64,000 bases of DNA from Carnobacterium gallinarum DSM 4847 (GCF_000744375.1 NZ_JQLU01000005.1:1302001-1366000), one strand, 5' to 3'; counted from the stretch's first letter, positions 34,188 through 42,771 are shown. Translations and numbers: made by a program. Notes: a model not told the origin generated them from the sequence alone.

Positions 34188-36472
34188 TTTTTCTTTTTCT
34201 TAGTAAAAATTCTTTTTTTAACAGGTTTAACATCGATTTCGTCATCATCGTCATCGAAGTCGTCGTCGTCAAACTCATCGTCATCGTCATCATCGAAATC
34301 GAAATCGTCGTCGTCAAACTCATCGTCATCATTATCATCGAAATCGTCGTCGTCAAACTCATCGTCATCATCATCGAAATCGTCGTCGTCAAACTCATCG
34401 TCATCATCATCATCGAAGTCGTCGTCGTCAAACTCGTCATCATCATCATCATCGAAGTCGTCGTCGTCAAACTCATCGTCATCATCATCATCGAAATCGT
34501 CGTCGTCAAACTCGTCGTCATCATCATCATCGAAGTCGTCGTCGTCAAACTCATCGTCATCATCATCATCGAAGTCGTCGTCGTCAAACTCATCGTCATC
34601 ATCATCATCGAAGTCATCGTCGTCAAACTCGTCATTATCATTAGAATCATAAGATAACGCATCTTCATTCGCACTACGTTGATTTAAAAATGAAGCTAGG
34701 CAAAGGTATAGACTAGCAACTACAGAAACGAAGGCTAATCCAATCGTAATATAAGAATTTTTCATTAAGATTGATAAAATAAAGAAAGCAACGGTTACAA
34801 TACTTAACGCAATAGAAGTCCACTTTACTAAAGTATATTGTTTTTCAACAAGTGCATTTTTAATTTCTAGTTTATTGTCTAGTTCAATGGCTTTATTTTC
34901 AAGATAAGCAATATCTTCTTGTGTTTTTGTTGCTAAAATATGTTCTTTGCGAGCTAAATTTTCTTCAATACCAGTTTTGAAATTTTTGAATTCTTCTTTA
35001 TAAACTAAGAAAGCTTCACGTTCAGTTTTTAGTTGGTAACGTTCATCAGCCATTGTATTTTCATGTTTCGCTTTTTCTAAGACAATTTCTTTTTCAGCAT
35101 TATCTTTAGCAGAAAAGGCATTTGTTTTAGCAATTTTTAACATGTTTTCAGCTTCATTTTTTGTGTTCTCAATTAGTAATTGAGCATCACTACGAGCACT
35201 TTCAATCGCTGTTTTCGCTTGTAATTCAGCTTTTTCCTGTTTTTTCTTTGCTTCACCATTCGCACTATTGATAATATTGCTTGCCATTTTCTTAGCATCT
35301 TCAATAGATTTAGTATTCGTAGTTTCAGCAATCTCTTTGTTTTTTTCCTGCTCTTGAGCTTGTAGTTCAACCTTTGCTTTAATCTCAGCCAAAAGTTGCT
35401 CAGCTTCACGGGAAGCACGATCCATTTTTCCTTCAGCAACTTCTTCAGCTTTTGAAAGAATACCTTTTTCTTTATCAGCAATTTCTTTTTCTAAAATGTT
35501 TTGACGTTCTTTATAGAATAAATCTAATTTTTCGATTTTTTCTAAATATTTACGTTCATATTCATCTTCTTGGTGTTGATGTTGTTTTTCGAGTTTTGCT
35601 AATTTTTGTTCTTCTTCAAGCGAGAATTGTTTTGCTTCATTAGTACGTTGTTCTTGGAGTGAAGCCATTTTTGTTTGATAAGTATTTTCTAATTCCAGCT
35701 CTTTTTCTTTGAAATTTGCTGTTAAATTCGCTTCTTTATCGGCAAAACGTTTCTCTGAATTTTCTTGTTGATCGGTATAAATCCCTTCCAACAATTTTAA
35801 TTTTTCTTGATAATTATTTTCAATTTCAAGACGTTTTTCTAATGAAAGGTGTTCAATCTCAGCGATTTGATCGTTGAATTGTTTTTGTAATTCTTGGCGA
35901 TCTGTTTCTTTTTGAGTTTTTAGTTCAGCAACTTGCTCATTATATTTTTCAGTTAATGCTGCGGTTACTTCTTGCTCTAAGTTTTGTTGTTTTTCTAATG
36001 TTTCTTGTAGTTTTTTAGTTAGTTCATTTTCTAAAATGGCTTGTTTTTCTGCAGAGTGTTGTGCTTTTTCAGCCATTTCGTTTTCAAAAGCTAGTTGTTT
36101 GTTACTAAAAGATGCTTCGAGTTTTTCTAAGCGATCCTGATGTTCTACTTCTAATTCTTTCTTTTTCATTTCCACTTCTTGGCTGCTTACTAAATTAGTT
36201 CTTTGTGCAGGTGGTGTTTGTGGAGTGATTTGGAAAGGGGTGATAGCTCTTCTAGCAATCGGCTCACGTTGTTGTTTAACGGGTGAGTCACTAGTTTTTA
36301 TAGAAGACCCAACTACGGGGCTTTCAGATTTTATTTGATTAAATACTAAGTCACTTTTAAATGGATCATCATTTTTAGAAGTATCGTTTGAGGATGCTGG
36401 AATCACTAATTCATCTGATTGCAAAGCATCGATCAACGCATTTTTTTTGTCTAAAAAATTATGAAGTTTCAT
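34181..36472 (-). CDS. Long coiled-coil membrane protein with Asp/Phe repeat tail
   Basis: The 763-residue protein has a polar N-terminal region (1-95), a long, highly charged coiled coil (about 96-545, rich in Glu, Lys and Gln, with KEKELELENTYQTKMASLQE-like heptads) and two close membrane helices (about 549-600). Ten repeats of about 13 residues built on EFDDDDFDDDDDD follow (about 613-746). A basic tail, KPVKKRIFTKKKKKR, ends the protein. The repeated acidic tail could bind cations or basic partners; the basic end is its mirror in charge. It is transcribed after the actin-like gene, 138 bp away, with a hairpin between. No known family fits the full length; parts resemble SMC-like or bactofilin-associated coiled coils only in composition. 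Confidence 0.8.
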   Translation of the reverse strand: MKLHNFLDKKNALIDALQSDELVIPASSNDTSKNDDPFKSDLVFNQIKSESPVVGSSIKTSDSPVKQQREPIARRAITPFQITPQTPPAQRTNLVSSQEVEMKKKELEVEHQDRLEKLEASFSNKQLAFENEMAEKAQHSAEKQAILENELTKKLQETLEKQQNLEQEVTAALTEKYNEQVAELKTQKETDRQELQKQFNDQIAEIEHLSLEKRLEIENNYQEKLKLLEGIYTDQQENSEKRFADKEANLTANFKEKELELENTYQTKMASLQEQRTNEAKQFSLEEEQKLAKLEKQHQHQEDEYERKYLEKIEKLDLFYKERQNILEKEIADKEKGILSKAEEVAEGKMDRASREAEQLLAEIKAKVELQAQEQEKNKEIAETTNTKSIEDAKKMASNIINSANGEAKKKQEKAELQAKTAIESARSDAQLLIENTKNEAENMLKIAKTNAFSAKDNAEKEIVLEKAKHENTMADERYQLKTEREAFLVYKEEFKNFKTGIEENLARKEHILATKTQEDIAYLENKAIELDNKLEIKNALVEKQYTLVKWTSIALSIVTVAFFILSILMKNSYITIGLAFVSVVASLYLCLASFLNQRSANEDALSYDSNDNDEFDDDDFDDDDDDEFDDDDFDDDDDDEFDDDDFDDDDDDEFDDDDFDDDDDDEFDDDDFDDDDDDEFDDDDFDDDDDDEFDDDDFDDDDDEFDDDDFDDNDDDEFDDDDFDFDDDDDDEFDDDDFDDDDDEIDVKPVKKRIFTKKKKKR
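34233..34634 (-). repeat. Ten tandem 36- to 45-bp repeats (mostly 39 bp) encoding the Asp/Phe tail
   Basis: On the plus strand the anchor GTCGTCAAACTC recurs about every 39 bases, ten times, with GTC/ATC codon changes (GAC and GAT for Asp). One unit has an Asn substitution, one has an extra Asp-Phe, and two are one codon short. Synonymous drift between units shows that the array is not a very recent expansion, but its length could still vary between strains. Confidence 0.92.
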
Positions 36473-36552
36473 CTGTGTACTCCTCTTCTTGTTTTAATAG
36501 TGGATTTATTTGTTTTAAGTACTAATATCGCTCATAACTAATTTTCAAAATA

Positions 36553-36597
36553 ATGACTGAAGCTACTACCTCCAGAAAATGGCTGTAGCTTCAGTCA
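36553..36597 (-). terminator. Hairpin between the actin-like and coiled-coil genes
   Basis: TGACTGAAGCTAC pairs with GTAGCTTCAGTCA around an 18-base loop. In the leftward direction the tail is TTATTTTG, so it may be a partial terminator that sets the ratio of the two products. Confidence 0.7.
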
Positions 36598-36610
36598 CTG
36601 GTTTTTTAGT

Positions 36611-37753
36611 CTATAGAATACGATTGAAATCCATTGTTCCATCGTTTTCTGTAGACTCTTCTTGTTTTACATCTTTGTAAAAGTCAGAAAAATTATTTTT
36701 CATTAATTCTCCATAAATTGGTTTAATGAAACTTGTAAATTGTTCATTCGATGTAAATTGATCTTGGAAAGCTTTAATTGTATAAGATAAGCAATTATCC
36801 CATTTAGCAGATTTAGAGAAGATAAGGTTTGTTTTATTTCCTTTTAATAAATCTTCAATATAAGGTTGCAACAATAAGCTACCGCCACCAGTGAAAATAA
36901 TATGTTGACCACGAGCATTGATGTTGTATCCGCGAACAGCTAATTCATCCATAATCTCTTTTTTAACAAAAGATTGAACAACGTTCGTGATAAAACTTGT
37001 TGAATCTGCAAATCCTTCAATAGCACCAATATCTGTGATTTTTCCTTCTAAAATTGCTTTGTTGTAATCAATTCCACGGAAGTTAACATTTGGATTTTCA
37101 ATAGCACGGCGAAGCTCAGCTTCAAGAGCGCGTTCTAAGAAATTCACACCTGCAACATCAATAGAGAAAGCTGTTTTTGCATTGCCTTTATTATCAAATT
37201 CACGGAAGTTAACATTTTGTCCGCCGATATCTAATACATAAAGTGAATAATAATCATCAACTTCAGTCATTCTAGGTAACATAGCTTGTCCTTCAGGTAA
37301 CACAATCACATTCATTAATTGGAATGAAACTGGTTCGCCGTTTTGAGCAAACTCAATGTGGCCATTTTTGTCTCCAAAAATTAAGTTCTGATAATCTTCT
37401 CTGCGGAAATTGTTTTGGAAGTCAGTCGATGGGTAACCTAAAACTAATAGAATTTCCTCGTCTGGTTCTGTTACATAATCAGCGATAGTTGCATAGATAC
37501 ATAATTTATGATGAAGTGTATTTTTAGTTAGTTCAGTGTTGTAAGTTGTGTCAACACCTTCACCGATCATATAATAATCACCATCTAATTCCATGCGATA
37601 TTGACGTAATGAGCTATCTTCTTCTAAAAAGCGCTCCTCGATAACTTCTCTTGTTTTTGATGGAAATGAATTAACTAATTCTAAATTTCCATTATCTGAA
37701 AAACAAAAGCTTTTTACTTCATTTTTACCTGGATCAATTACAACTATTTTCAT
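36611..37753 (-). CDS. Actin-like ATPase (ParM/Alp family), chromosomal
   Basis: The 380-residue protein shows the actin ATPase layout: the phosphate 1 motif VVIDPGKNEVKSF at the N terminus, the phosphate 2 motif VLDIGGQNVNF (about 173-183), a connecting LPEGQAM segment (152-158) and the adenosine motif IIFTGGGSLLL (about 285-295). Length and divergent sequence suit ParM/Alp/StbA-type filament proteins. Plasmid ParM systems need a ParR adaptor and a centromere; I see no ParR-like small HTH gene and no iterons. It instead lies upstream of coiled-coil membrane proteins. The ATG at 37753 follows AAAAGGAG. Alternative: an Hsp70-like or phage-type segregation protein, less likely from the compact length. 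Confidence 0.82.
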   Translation of the reverse strand: MKIVVIDPGKNEVKSFCFSDNGNLELVNSFPSKTREVIEERFLEEDSSLRQYRMELDGDYYMIGEGVDTTYNTELTKNTLHHKLCIYATIADYVTEPDEEILLVLGYPSTDFQNNFRREDYQNLIFGDKNGHIEFAQNGEPVSFQLMNVIVLPEGQAMLPRMTEVDDYYSLYVLDIGGQNVNFREFDNKGNAKTAFSIDVAGVNFLERALEAELRRAIENPNVNFRGIDYNKAILEGKITDIGAIEGFADSTSFITNVVQSFVKKEIMDELAVRGYNINARGQHIIFTGGGSLLLQPYIEDLLKGNKTNLIFSKSAKWDNCLSYTIKAFQDQFTSNEQFTSFIKPIYGELMKNNFSDFYKDVKQEESTENDGTMDFNRIL

Positions 37754-38187
37754 ATTATTCTCCTTTTTTCTCTATCTAGATTTTTCGAGATAGTTAACAC
37801 TCGTTCTATAATTTGGTTAAATTAGCGCAATTATACACTTAGGTTTATGGTCGCATTTTAATGTCTTGAAGTCAATGGGTTTCCTTAAAAAAAACGGATT
37901 ATTGGTGTTCATTTTTACTGAGATTGAGGAAAAAAAAAAAGACGGATTAAATTGAATATTTTTAACTTAAAAATGCTGGTTTCAACCTGAATTTATGAAA
38001 ATATATTGGAGAAATAGTCAGAAAAGAGAGAAGGATTGAGTTTAAATAAAATAAAAAAATGCTGAATAATTGAAAAAAATAAGAAAATTCTAAAAAAAGA
38101 GGAGATTTTATTGAGAAATTAGTCGATATAATGGATTGTATTTTCAGTTAAGACAAAATATTATGAAATTATAAAAAATGTAAAGTA
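37754..38187. other. Very A/T-rich region between the actin-like gene and the small protein
   Basis: The stretch is poor in G and C with runs of A, and includes possible leftward promoter elements near 37830. A small hairpin (CTATCT/AGATAG, near 37775) lies in the leader of the actin-like gene. I see no open reading frame or iterated centromere-like repeats. Confidence 0.5.
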
Positions 38188-38216
38188 TTGATAATGAGTG
38201 TTATTGAAGATAAAAT
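38188..38216 (+). promoter_or_regulatory. Predicted promoter of the small conserved protein
   Basis: TTGATA (38188-38193) and TAAAAT (38211-38216) are 17 bases apart, 76 bases before the start codon. Confidence 0.5.
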
Positions 38217-38291
38217 GAAGAAAATAAATAAAGACATAGAATGATATCATTTATTTTAATACACGAGAAAAATACAAGGAGGGTAGAGATT

Positions 38292-38528
38292 ATGTCGAGA
38301 ATAGAAGATTATTGGGATGATCGGATAATATATAATGTTGTTTATGTAGCAGCTAATGCAGAAAAACCATGTAAAGAAGAGATAATAGAATTTCAAAAAT
38401 CATTAATTTTTCCAGCAGAAGTTCCAGAGGAAGTTGTTAGAAAGCTGATTTTGAATTATTTTGATAACATTATTCGTATTACGATTTTGGACGAAGTATC
38501 AGAAGGGTTAGGACTAAAAATTAACTAG
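38292..38528 (+). CDS. Small protein, paralogue of the gene at the right edge of the window
   Basis: The 78-residue protein begins MSRIEDYWDDRIIYNVVYVA and ends with an amphipathic helix (EVVRKLILNYFDNIIRITIL). The first 20 residues share about half their positions with the partial protein starting at 63913 (MSSIDKYWNDRLIYHIGFVA), so both belong to one small family. AAGGAGGGTAGAG precedes the ATG at 38292; the earlier in-frame ATG at 38241 lacks a site. No signal peptide or membrane helix is evident. I do not recognise the family. It is 539 bp upstream of and divergent from the actin-like gene. Confidence 0.65.
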   Translation: MSRIEDYWDDRIIYNVVYVAANAEKPCKEEIIEFQKSLIFPAEVPEEVVRKLILNYFDNIIRITILDEVSEGLGLKIN

Positions 38529-38585
38529 CCAATAAAAACGCATGAATTCATGGTGAATAGCATACGTTTCTATATAGGATAGGCT

Positions 38586-38996
38586 TTATTTAATTAGACG
38601 GTTGAGCTCTCTGACTTTTTTTTGATTGACTTTTTTTGCATATACATAAAACACCATCGTGTGAAGGACCAGCTCTAAAAGAAACATTGGAAAGATAAAA
38701 GGGACGATCAGCTCAAACATATAGTCTGAAAACAGTTTGACTACTACGAATCCTCCGATTAAATTAAAGCTAGAGCTGAGTAAAATATTCCAATAAAAAG
38801 CTAAAGTGAAGTGGTTCCACAATAGGTTGTAAAGAACACCAAATAATAAGCCTGTAATTCCTGCAATTCCAATAAAATGCCAGAATGTCATTTGTGTAGT
38901 CTTTTGATTGCTGAAGAAAAGAGTGGAGAGCAAAGTCACCCAAATTAAGGTAATTGTGAATGTTTGAAAAAATCCTAGTTTTAAATTATGAATCAT
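38586..38996 (-). CDS. DUF3021 membrane protein
   Basis: The 136-residue protein has four membrane helices (about 12-28, 40-58, 70-87 and 98-119) with short polar ends, the layout of DUF3021. In Firmicutes these proteins are nearly always paired with a LytTR DNA-binding protein, and the pair acts as a LytTR regulatory system in which the membrane protein restrains the regulator. Its start overlaps the stop of the LytTR gene (ATGA), matching that arrangement. Confidence 0.88.
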   Translation of the reverse strand: MIHNLKLGFFQTFTITLIWVTLLSTLFFSNQKTTQMTFWHFIGIAGITGLLFGVLYNLLWNHFTLAFYWNILLSSSFNLIGGFVVVKLFSDYMFELIVPFIFPMFLLELVLHTMVFYVYAKKVNQKKVRELNRLIK

Positions 38997-39439
38997 CGTA
39001 AATGCCTCCTAAAGTTTTTAAGATAATGTCGACTAACAAAATAACGTGTTTGATTGTTCAAAATAAGTTCAATTTTTGCATTGCCACATGAGTGGAATTC
39101 TTTAATAAAATTTTTATTGATAATAGTGTGATTATTAATTTTTAGAAAAGCATCAGAGGTATTTGTTTCTTCAATTTGTTTTAAACGGCTAGCTAATAGG
39201 AACGTTTCACCAGTTTCAGTACTAACATTACACATTCGACCCTCTGATTCAATGGCGATGATTTGTGATTGATTCACTTGTACTTTTCGATTATTTTTCA
39301 CATTGATTAGAACCATTTTCGTTTCGCTCTGTTTTAAGATATCTTCGATGTTTGGCCAATTTTTTTGTTCGGCAGGATGCGTGTTGATTTCAATGGTGTG
39401 TTGTGGCAGCTTAGAATTGACTTTAAATAGTAGCTTCAA
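38993..39439 (-). CDS. LytTR-family transcriptional regulator
   Basis: The product of about 148 residues has an N-terminal region of unknown fold and a C-terminal LytTR DNA-binding domain (about 50-148), seen in VNQSQIIAIESEGRMCNV, FLKINNHTIINKNFIKEF and TRYFVSRHYLKNFRR. It is one of the non-receiver, stand-alone LytTR proteins. I choose the TTG at 39439 because AGGAGG (39451-39456) lies eleven bases before it; a longer frame to 39466 would place the ribosome-binding site inside the coding region. It is cotranscribed with the DUF3021 gene. Target genes are probably the operon itself. Confidence 0.85.
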   Translation of the reverse strand: MKLLFKVNSKLPQHTIEINTHPAEQKNWPNIEDILKQSETKMVLINVKNNRKVQVNQSQIIAIESEGRMCNVSTETGETFLLASRLKQIEETNTSDAFLKINNHTIINKNFIKEFHSCGNAKIELILNNQTRYFVSRHYLKNFRRHLR

Positions 39440-39534
39440 TGGGTTAATTCCTCCTCTCAAAATCAATAATACGTAATCGGCTTTACAGATACAATGATTC
39501 TTTCGTAAGTTGCACTTTTTTGTCGTTTTGTTGC

Positions 39535-39582
39535 AAAAAAAGTCATTTAATTAGGAAATGACCTAATTAAATGACTTTTTTT
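39535..39582. terminator. Perfect bidirectional terminator
   Basis: AAAAAAAGTCATTTAATTAGG pairs perfectly with CCTAATTAAATGACTTTTTTT around AAATGA. It separates the LytTR gene upstream from the stop of the YbhN-like gene. Confidence 0.9.
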
Positions 39583-40520
39583 AAATTATTTGTGATAATT
39601 TTGATTAGGTCTGGTAAAAATAACAAAAGACCTGTAAGGAATGGTAGAACATAGGCAAAAAAACGATAGAATATCAACCAAACGATAACGACTTCTTTTC
39701 CTGTACCAAGACTTGTTAATCCGTAAAGAACAAATAAATCAAACGTACCTAATCCCCCAGGAACTAAGGAAAACATTCCGATAGCAGAACCAACTACAAA
39801 AATGATAAATAATTTCAATAGGCTAACATTCGTATTCAGTAAGTGACCAATTAAAGCAAAGGCTCCAAAAGAGAACCACCATCCAAAGCTTGAAGCGCCG
39901 AATAAAATCCATTGTTGTTTTGCTGAAAAATTAGTGAACAAGTTTTTAGCGCGCCACCTAGTAGTTATATATAAGCTAGGAAAAAGTAACGAACCAAGTA
40001 AAACAAGTGGCCAATACTTAGTTAAAGATGGGAATTCATTTGGAATGAATAAAAATAAACAGGTTAAAAAACATTGTAGACAAAAGCCTGAAATTAAAAA
40101 TAATTCTATTTTTGAGACAGCCAGAGCAGTCTCTTTTTTATTTGTGCTTTTTCCATAAAAATACATGCGCAAAGGTGCACTAACTAACCCCCCAATCCCT
40201 GCAATATTAGCAAAGGTATTCGTAATCCAACCAGATATCAAAATATAACGTTTAGAGAAAAAGCCTGGTACGAGCTGAACAATAACAAAGTCTGATCCAA
40301 TCATAGGTAGGAGTGAGAGTATTCCGGTGATCGTCATGAGCAGAATAGATTGCCAACTTTGAGAATTTAAACTTTTTTTCAAAAGAGATATTTTTAAATC
40401 AGCAAGAATGGACCGTGTTTCATAGCAAACAAAAGTAAGGATGAGTACAATAAAAATAACTTTAAACCAAGTCTCATATTTTTTAAACCAACTGAATAAA
40501 GCATGTAGTTTTAATTTCAT
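39567..40520 (-). CDS. YbhN/LPG-synthase-like membrane protein (UPF0104)
   Basis: The 317-residue protein has about eight membrane helices and the pattern of the flippase half of MprF/YbhN proteins: LKISLLKKSLNSQSW near the first helix, GVAGLVSAPLRMYFYG-like and VPGGLGTFDLFVLYGL segments, and a last helix before a basic end. Such proteins are linked to lipid or polysaccharide flipping or resistance to cationic peptides, mostly by similarity. The lysyl-transferase domain is absent. The gene stands alone with its own promoter region and a terminator. Confidence 0.85.
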   Translation of the reverse strand: MKLKLHALFSWFKKYETWFKVIFIVLILTFVCYETRSILADLKISLLKKSLNSQSWQSILLMTITGILSLLPMIGSDFVIVQLVPGFFSKRYILISGWITNTFANIAGIGGLVSAPLRMYFYGKSTNKKETALAVSKIELFLISGFCLQCFLTCLFLFIPNEFPSLTKYWPLVLLGSLLFPSLYITTRWRAKNLFTNFSAKQQWILFGASSFGWWFSFGAFALIGHLLNTNVSLLKLFIIFVVGSAIGMFSLVPGGLGTFDLFVLYGLTSLGTGKEVVIVWLIFYRFFAYVLPFLTGLLLFLPDLIKIITNNLKKVI

Positions 40521-40587
40521 AACTATCCTCCATGTGTATCTTGCTATTAGTTTAATAGTAAGGTTAGAGAATGTAAAAGAATAGCCT

Positions 40588-41220
40588 TTATTCAGCTTTG
40601 TTTTTTTGATAATGAGAAATGTCGCTGTAGAGTGTCACGTTGTTAGTGTGATCGGAGCTTATTTCAACACAACTCAGGCTAGTTGGAAGAATGTCTCCAT
40701 TCTTCCAGAGATCCATCAGAGGTTGCTCTAGAAAATGAGCTAATAAAACTTTAATGGTGATGCGATGAGAAACAATTAAAATCGTTTTGCCATTATTTTC
40801 ATGACAGATTTTCTTAATTTTAGCAACGGATCGTTGTTGGAGTTGTTGGAAGTTCTCGCCATTTCCATTTGGCTGATAGTCATGTGGGGCATGCCAGAAC
40901 TGTTCCCAACTATGTGGATAGTTTTGCTGAATTTCTAGCTTACTTTGACCTTCCCAAGGTCCCATTTTAATTTCTTGTAGTTGAGAGGATTCGTTAATTG
41001 GGATTGCGAGTTTGGTAGTAATTAATTGTGCTGTTTGAATAGCTCGTAGACTGGTACTAACATAACAACAGTCGATTTTTTTTTCAGGTAAGAAATTAGA
41101 TAAAGCCTGTGCTTGCTGAATCCCTAAATTGGTTAAAGCAGAGTTTAACTGTCCTTGCATGCGCTCTTCAAGATTCCAAAGGGTTTGCCCGTGTCGTACA
41201 AAATATAAGGTTGTTGTCAT
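40588..41220 (-). CDS. Histidine phosphatase family protein (phosphoglycerate mutase-like)
   Basis: The 210-residue enzyme shows the RHG motif in YFVRHGQTLWN (catalytic His10), the second core arginine in STSLRAIQTAQLI, the glutamate in EIKMGPWEGQ, and the second histidine in ILIVSHRITIKVL. It probably removes phosphate from a small metabolite or nucleotide; true phosphoglycerate mutase activity is unlikely because the dPGM-specific inserts are missing. It is separated by 67 bp from the downstream gene and faces away from the LysR gene, 115 bp upstream. Confidence 0.88.
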   Translation of the reverse strand: MTTTLYFVRHGQTLWNLEERMQGQLNSALTNLGIQQAQALSNFLPEKKIDCCYVSTSLRAIQTAQLITTKLAIPINESSQLQEIKMGPWEGQSKLEIQQNYPHSWEQFWHAPHDYQPNGNGENFQQLQQRSVAKIKKICHENNGKTILIVSHRITIKVLLAHFLEQPLMDLWKNGDILPTSLSCVEISSDHTNNVTLYSDISHYQKNKAE

Positions 41221-41335
41221 TTTTTAGCCTCGTTTCTAGTTAATATGCTACTCTTTTAATATACAAGGTTGGGTTCTCCCTGTATAATACAAGATACATT
41301 TAATTCATAACTTTTATCTATGAGAGGGGTTTCTG

Positions 41336-42217
41336 ATGAATTTACATGGATTGCGACTTTTTTACGAAGTAGCCAAGCAGAAAAGTGTGACAAAAGCAGC
41401 AAAAAATTTAATGATTAGCCAACCGTCAGTTACGGCGCAAATTAAAAAATTTGAAAAAGAAGAGGGAATCACCTTGTTTATTCCTGATGGACGTGGCATT
41501 CAATTAACTGAAATTGCAACTGAATTGTACTGTGAAGCGGAGAAATTATTTGCGATTGAACAGCGAATTCAACAACTAATTGTGCAGTCCCGTAACCAAG
41601 AGGCAGGTCAACTGAAGATTGCTGGAAATTATTTGAGTATGAATTATATCTTACCTAAATGGTTAACTCTTTTTAAAGAAGCTTTTCCTAACGCAGAAGT
41701 TCAATTATCAACGTTAAATACTCAAGATGCAATTGAGTGTTTATCGCATTTTCAAGCAGATTTAGTGATTGTTGGTGGCGGTATTTTAGATTATCAACAG
41801 CAGTTTGTCGTAAAAAAAATTCAAAATGATGAGCTGTGGTTTGTTGTGGCTCCTAATCATCCAGCAGCCAATCGAACAATTGAATTAGAGCAGCTTTGTG
41901 CAGAAAAATTTGTTGGTCGTGAGTCAGGTAGCTATGTTCAAAACCAATTGGAGCTTCTTTTTCAACAAAGTCAATTACAGATGCCGGCTATAACGATTCG
42001 TTATAATGGTCTAAATGAAATGATTCATGGCATCAAAGAGGGTTATGGAATTGGGTATTGCTCAGCTTTAGTGAGTAGTGAATTAGTAGAAAAAGGTGAA
42101 CTGGCTCGGATTTATGTATCGGATAGAATGAACGAAACAGGAAATTATTTGGGTTTTCGTAAAAATGAAGGAATGTCCTTGCTTATGAAGGGATTTATGG
42201 AGTTAGTGGTAACTTAA
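41336..42217 (+). CDS. LysR-family transcriptional regulator
   Basis: The 293-residue protein has a typical N-terminal winged helix (KSVTKAAKNLMISQPSVTAQIKKFE) and a C-terminal periplasmic-binding-type effector domain (about 90-293, with LKIAGNYLSMNYILPKWL and GIKEGYGIGYCSALV). Its shape is close to CysL/CbbR-type regulators. It is divergent from the histidine phosphatase gene, a common target position for LysR proteins. GAGAGGGG precedes the ATG. The effector is unknown. Confidence 0.9.
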   Translation: MNLHGLRLFYEVAKQKSVTKAAKNLMISQPSVTAQIKKFEKEEGITLFIPDGRGIQLTEIATELYCEAEKLFAIEQRIQQLIVQSRNQEAGQLKIAGNYLSMNYILPKWLTLFKEAFPNAEVQLSTLNTQDAIECLSHFQADLVIVGGGILDYQQQFVVKKIQNDELWFVVAPNHPAANRTIELEQLCAEKFVGRESGSYVQNQLELLFQQSQLQMPAITIRYNGLNEMIHGIKEGYGIGYCSALVSSELVEKGELARIYVSDRMNETGNYLGFRKNEGMSLLMKGFMELVVT

Positions 42218-42301
42218 AAAACAAAATACGACTGAATTAGAATTAAACTTTGTATTTTAATAACACCTTTGATATACTTTTTTATAGGGGAGGTGAAAAA
42301 T

Positions 42302-42715
42302 TTGAATATCATCGATGCATATAAAGCGTTTTGGTTGAATTATGTTAACTTTAACGGACGCGCAAGCCGTTCAGAATATTGGTGGCCGACAGCAATTAAT
42401 ATGATTATTTCTTCAATTTTTAATGCAATGTATTTTACGTCACTAATGGTTTATCTTAATGAAGCTACGGTAACAGGTAATACGTTATCTGCTACATTAC
42501 CAACAATGCCGATTTTGGGTGTGATATTTGGTTTAGCAGTAGTTCTTCCATCATTGTCATTATTAATTAGACGTTTACACGATACGAATAAAAGTGGCTG
42601 GTTAGTGTTATTAGCATTTATTCCTTTTATTGGAGCAATTATTATTTTTGTCTTCACAGTATTAGCTGGAGATCAAGGGGACAATCCTTATGGAAGCAAC
42701 CCACTTAAAGGTTAG
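42302..42715 (+). CDS. DUF805 membrane protein
   Basis: The protein of about 137 residues has the DUF805 signature NFNGRASRSEYWWP followed by membrane helices, the conserved LIRRLHDTNKSGW motif and an ending with GDQGDNPYG. DUF805 proteins are widespread, of unknown function. The start is a TTG at 42302, eight bases after GGGGAGG; GTG at 42293 would lie inside that site. A terminator follows. Confidence 0.9.
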   Translation: MNIIDAYKAFWLNYVNFNGRASRSEYWWPTAINMIISSIFNAMYFTSLMVYLNEATVTGNTLSATLPTMPILGVIFGLAVVLPSLSLLIRRLHDTNKSGWLVLLAFIPFIGAIIIFVFTVLAGDQGDNPYGSNPLKG

Positions 42716-42724
42716 GCAATATAA

Positions 42725-42768
42725 AAATGAGATAACTGCAGAAATATCTGCAATTGCCTCATTTTTTT
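42725..42768. terminator. Terminator between the DUF805 gene and thrC
   Basis: ATGAG pairs with CTCAT and CTGCAGA with TCTGCAA in a two-part stem, followed by TTTTTTTT. It can act in both directions. Confidence 0.75.
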
Positions 42769-42771
42769 TGT

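Noticed and set aside
34233-34634. Possible CRISPR array from the regular 39-bp repeats
   Set aside because: The units are contiguous, without unique spacers, and lie inside a protein-coding frame.
34142-34674. Three long open frames over the Asp/Phe repeat region, poor in anything but Ser, Thr/Met or Val/Ile
   Set aside because: They are shadows of the repeat region in other frames. Their composition follows the GAC/GAT codon repeats and the true gene runs leftward through them.
38241-38291. Upstream extension of the small protein to the ATG at 38241
   Set aside because: It lacks a ribosome-binding site; AAGGAGGG lies before the ATG at 38292, and the paralogue starts at the same residue.
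36611-38291. Plasmid-type ParM/ParR/parC segregation locus
   Set aside because: There is no small HTH adaptor gene next to the actin-like gene and no iterated centromere-like repeats in the adjacent A/T-rich region.
39934-40158. Rightward frame opposite the YbhN-like gene
   Set aside because: It has no ribosome-binding site and no protein-like pattern.
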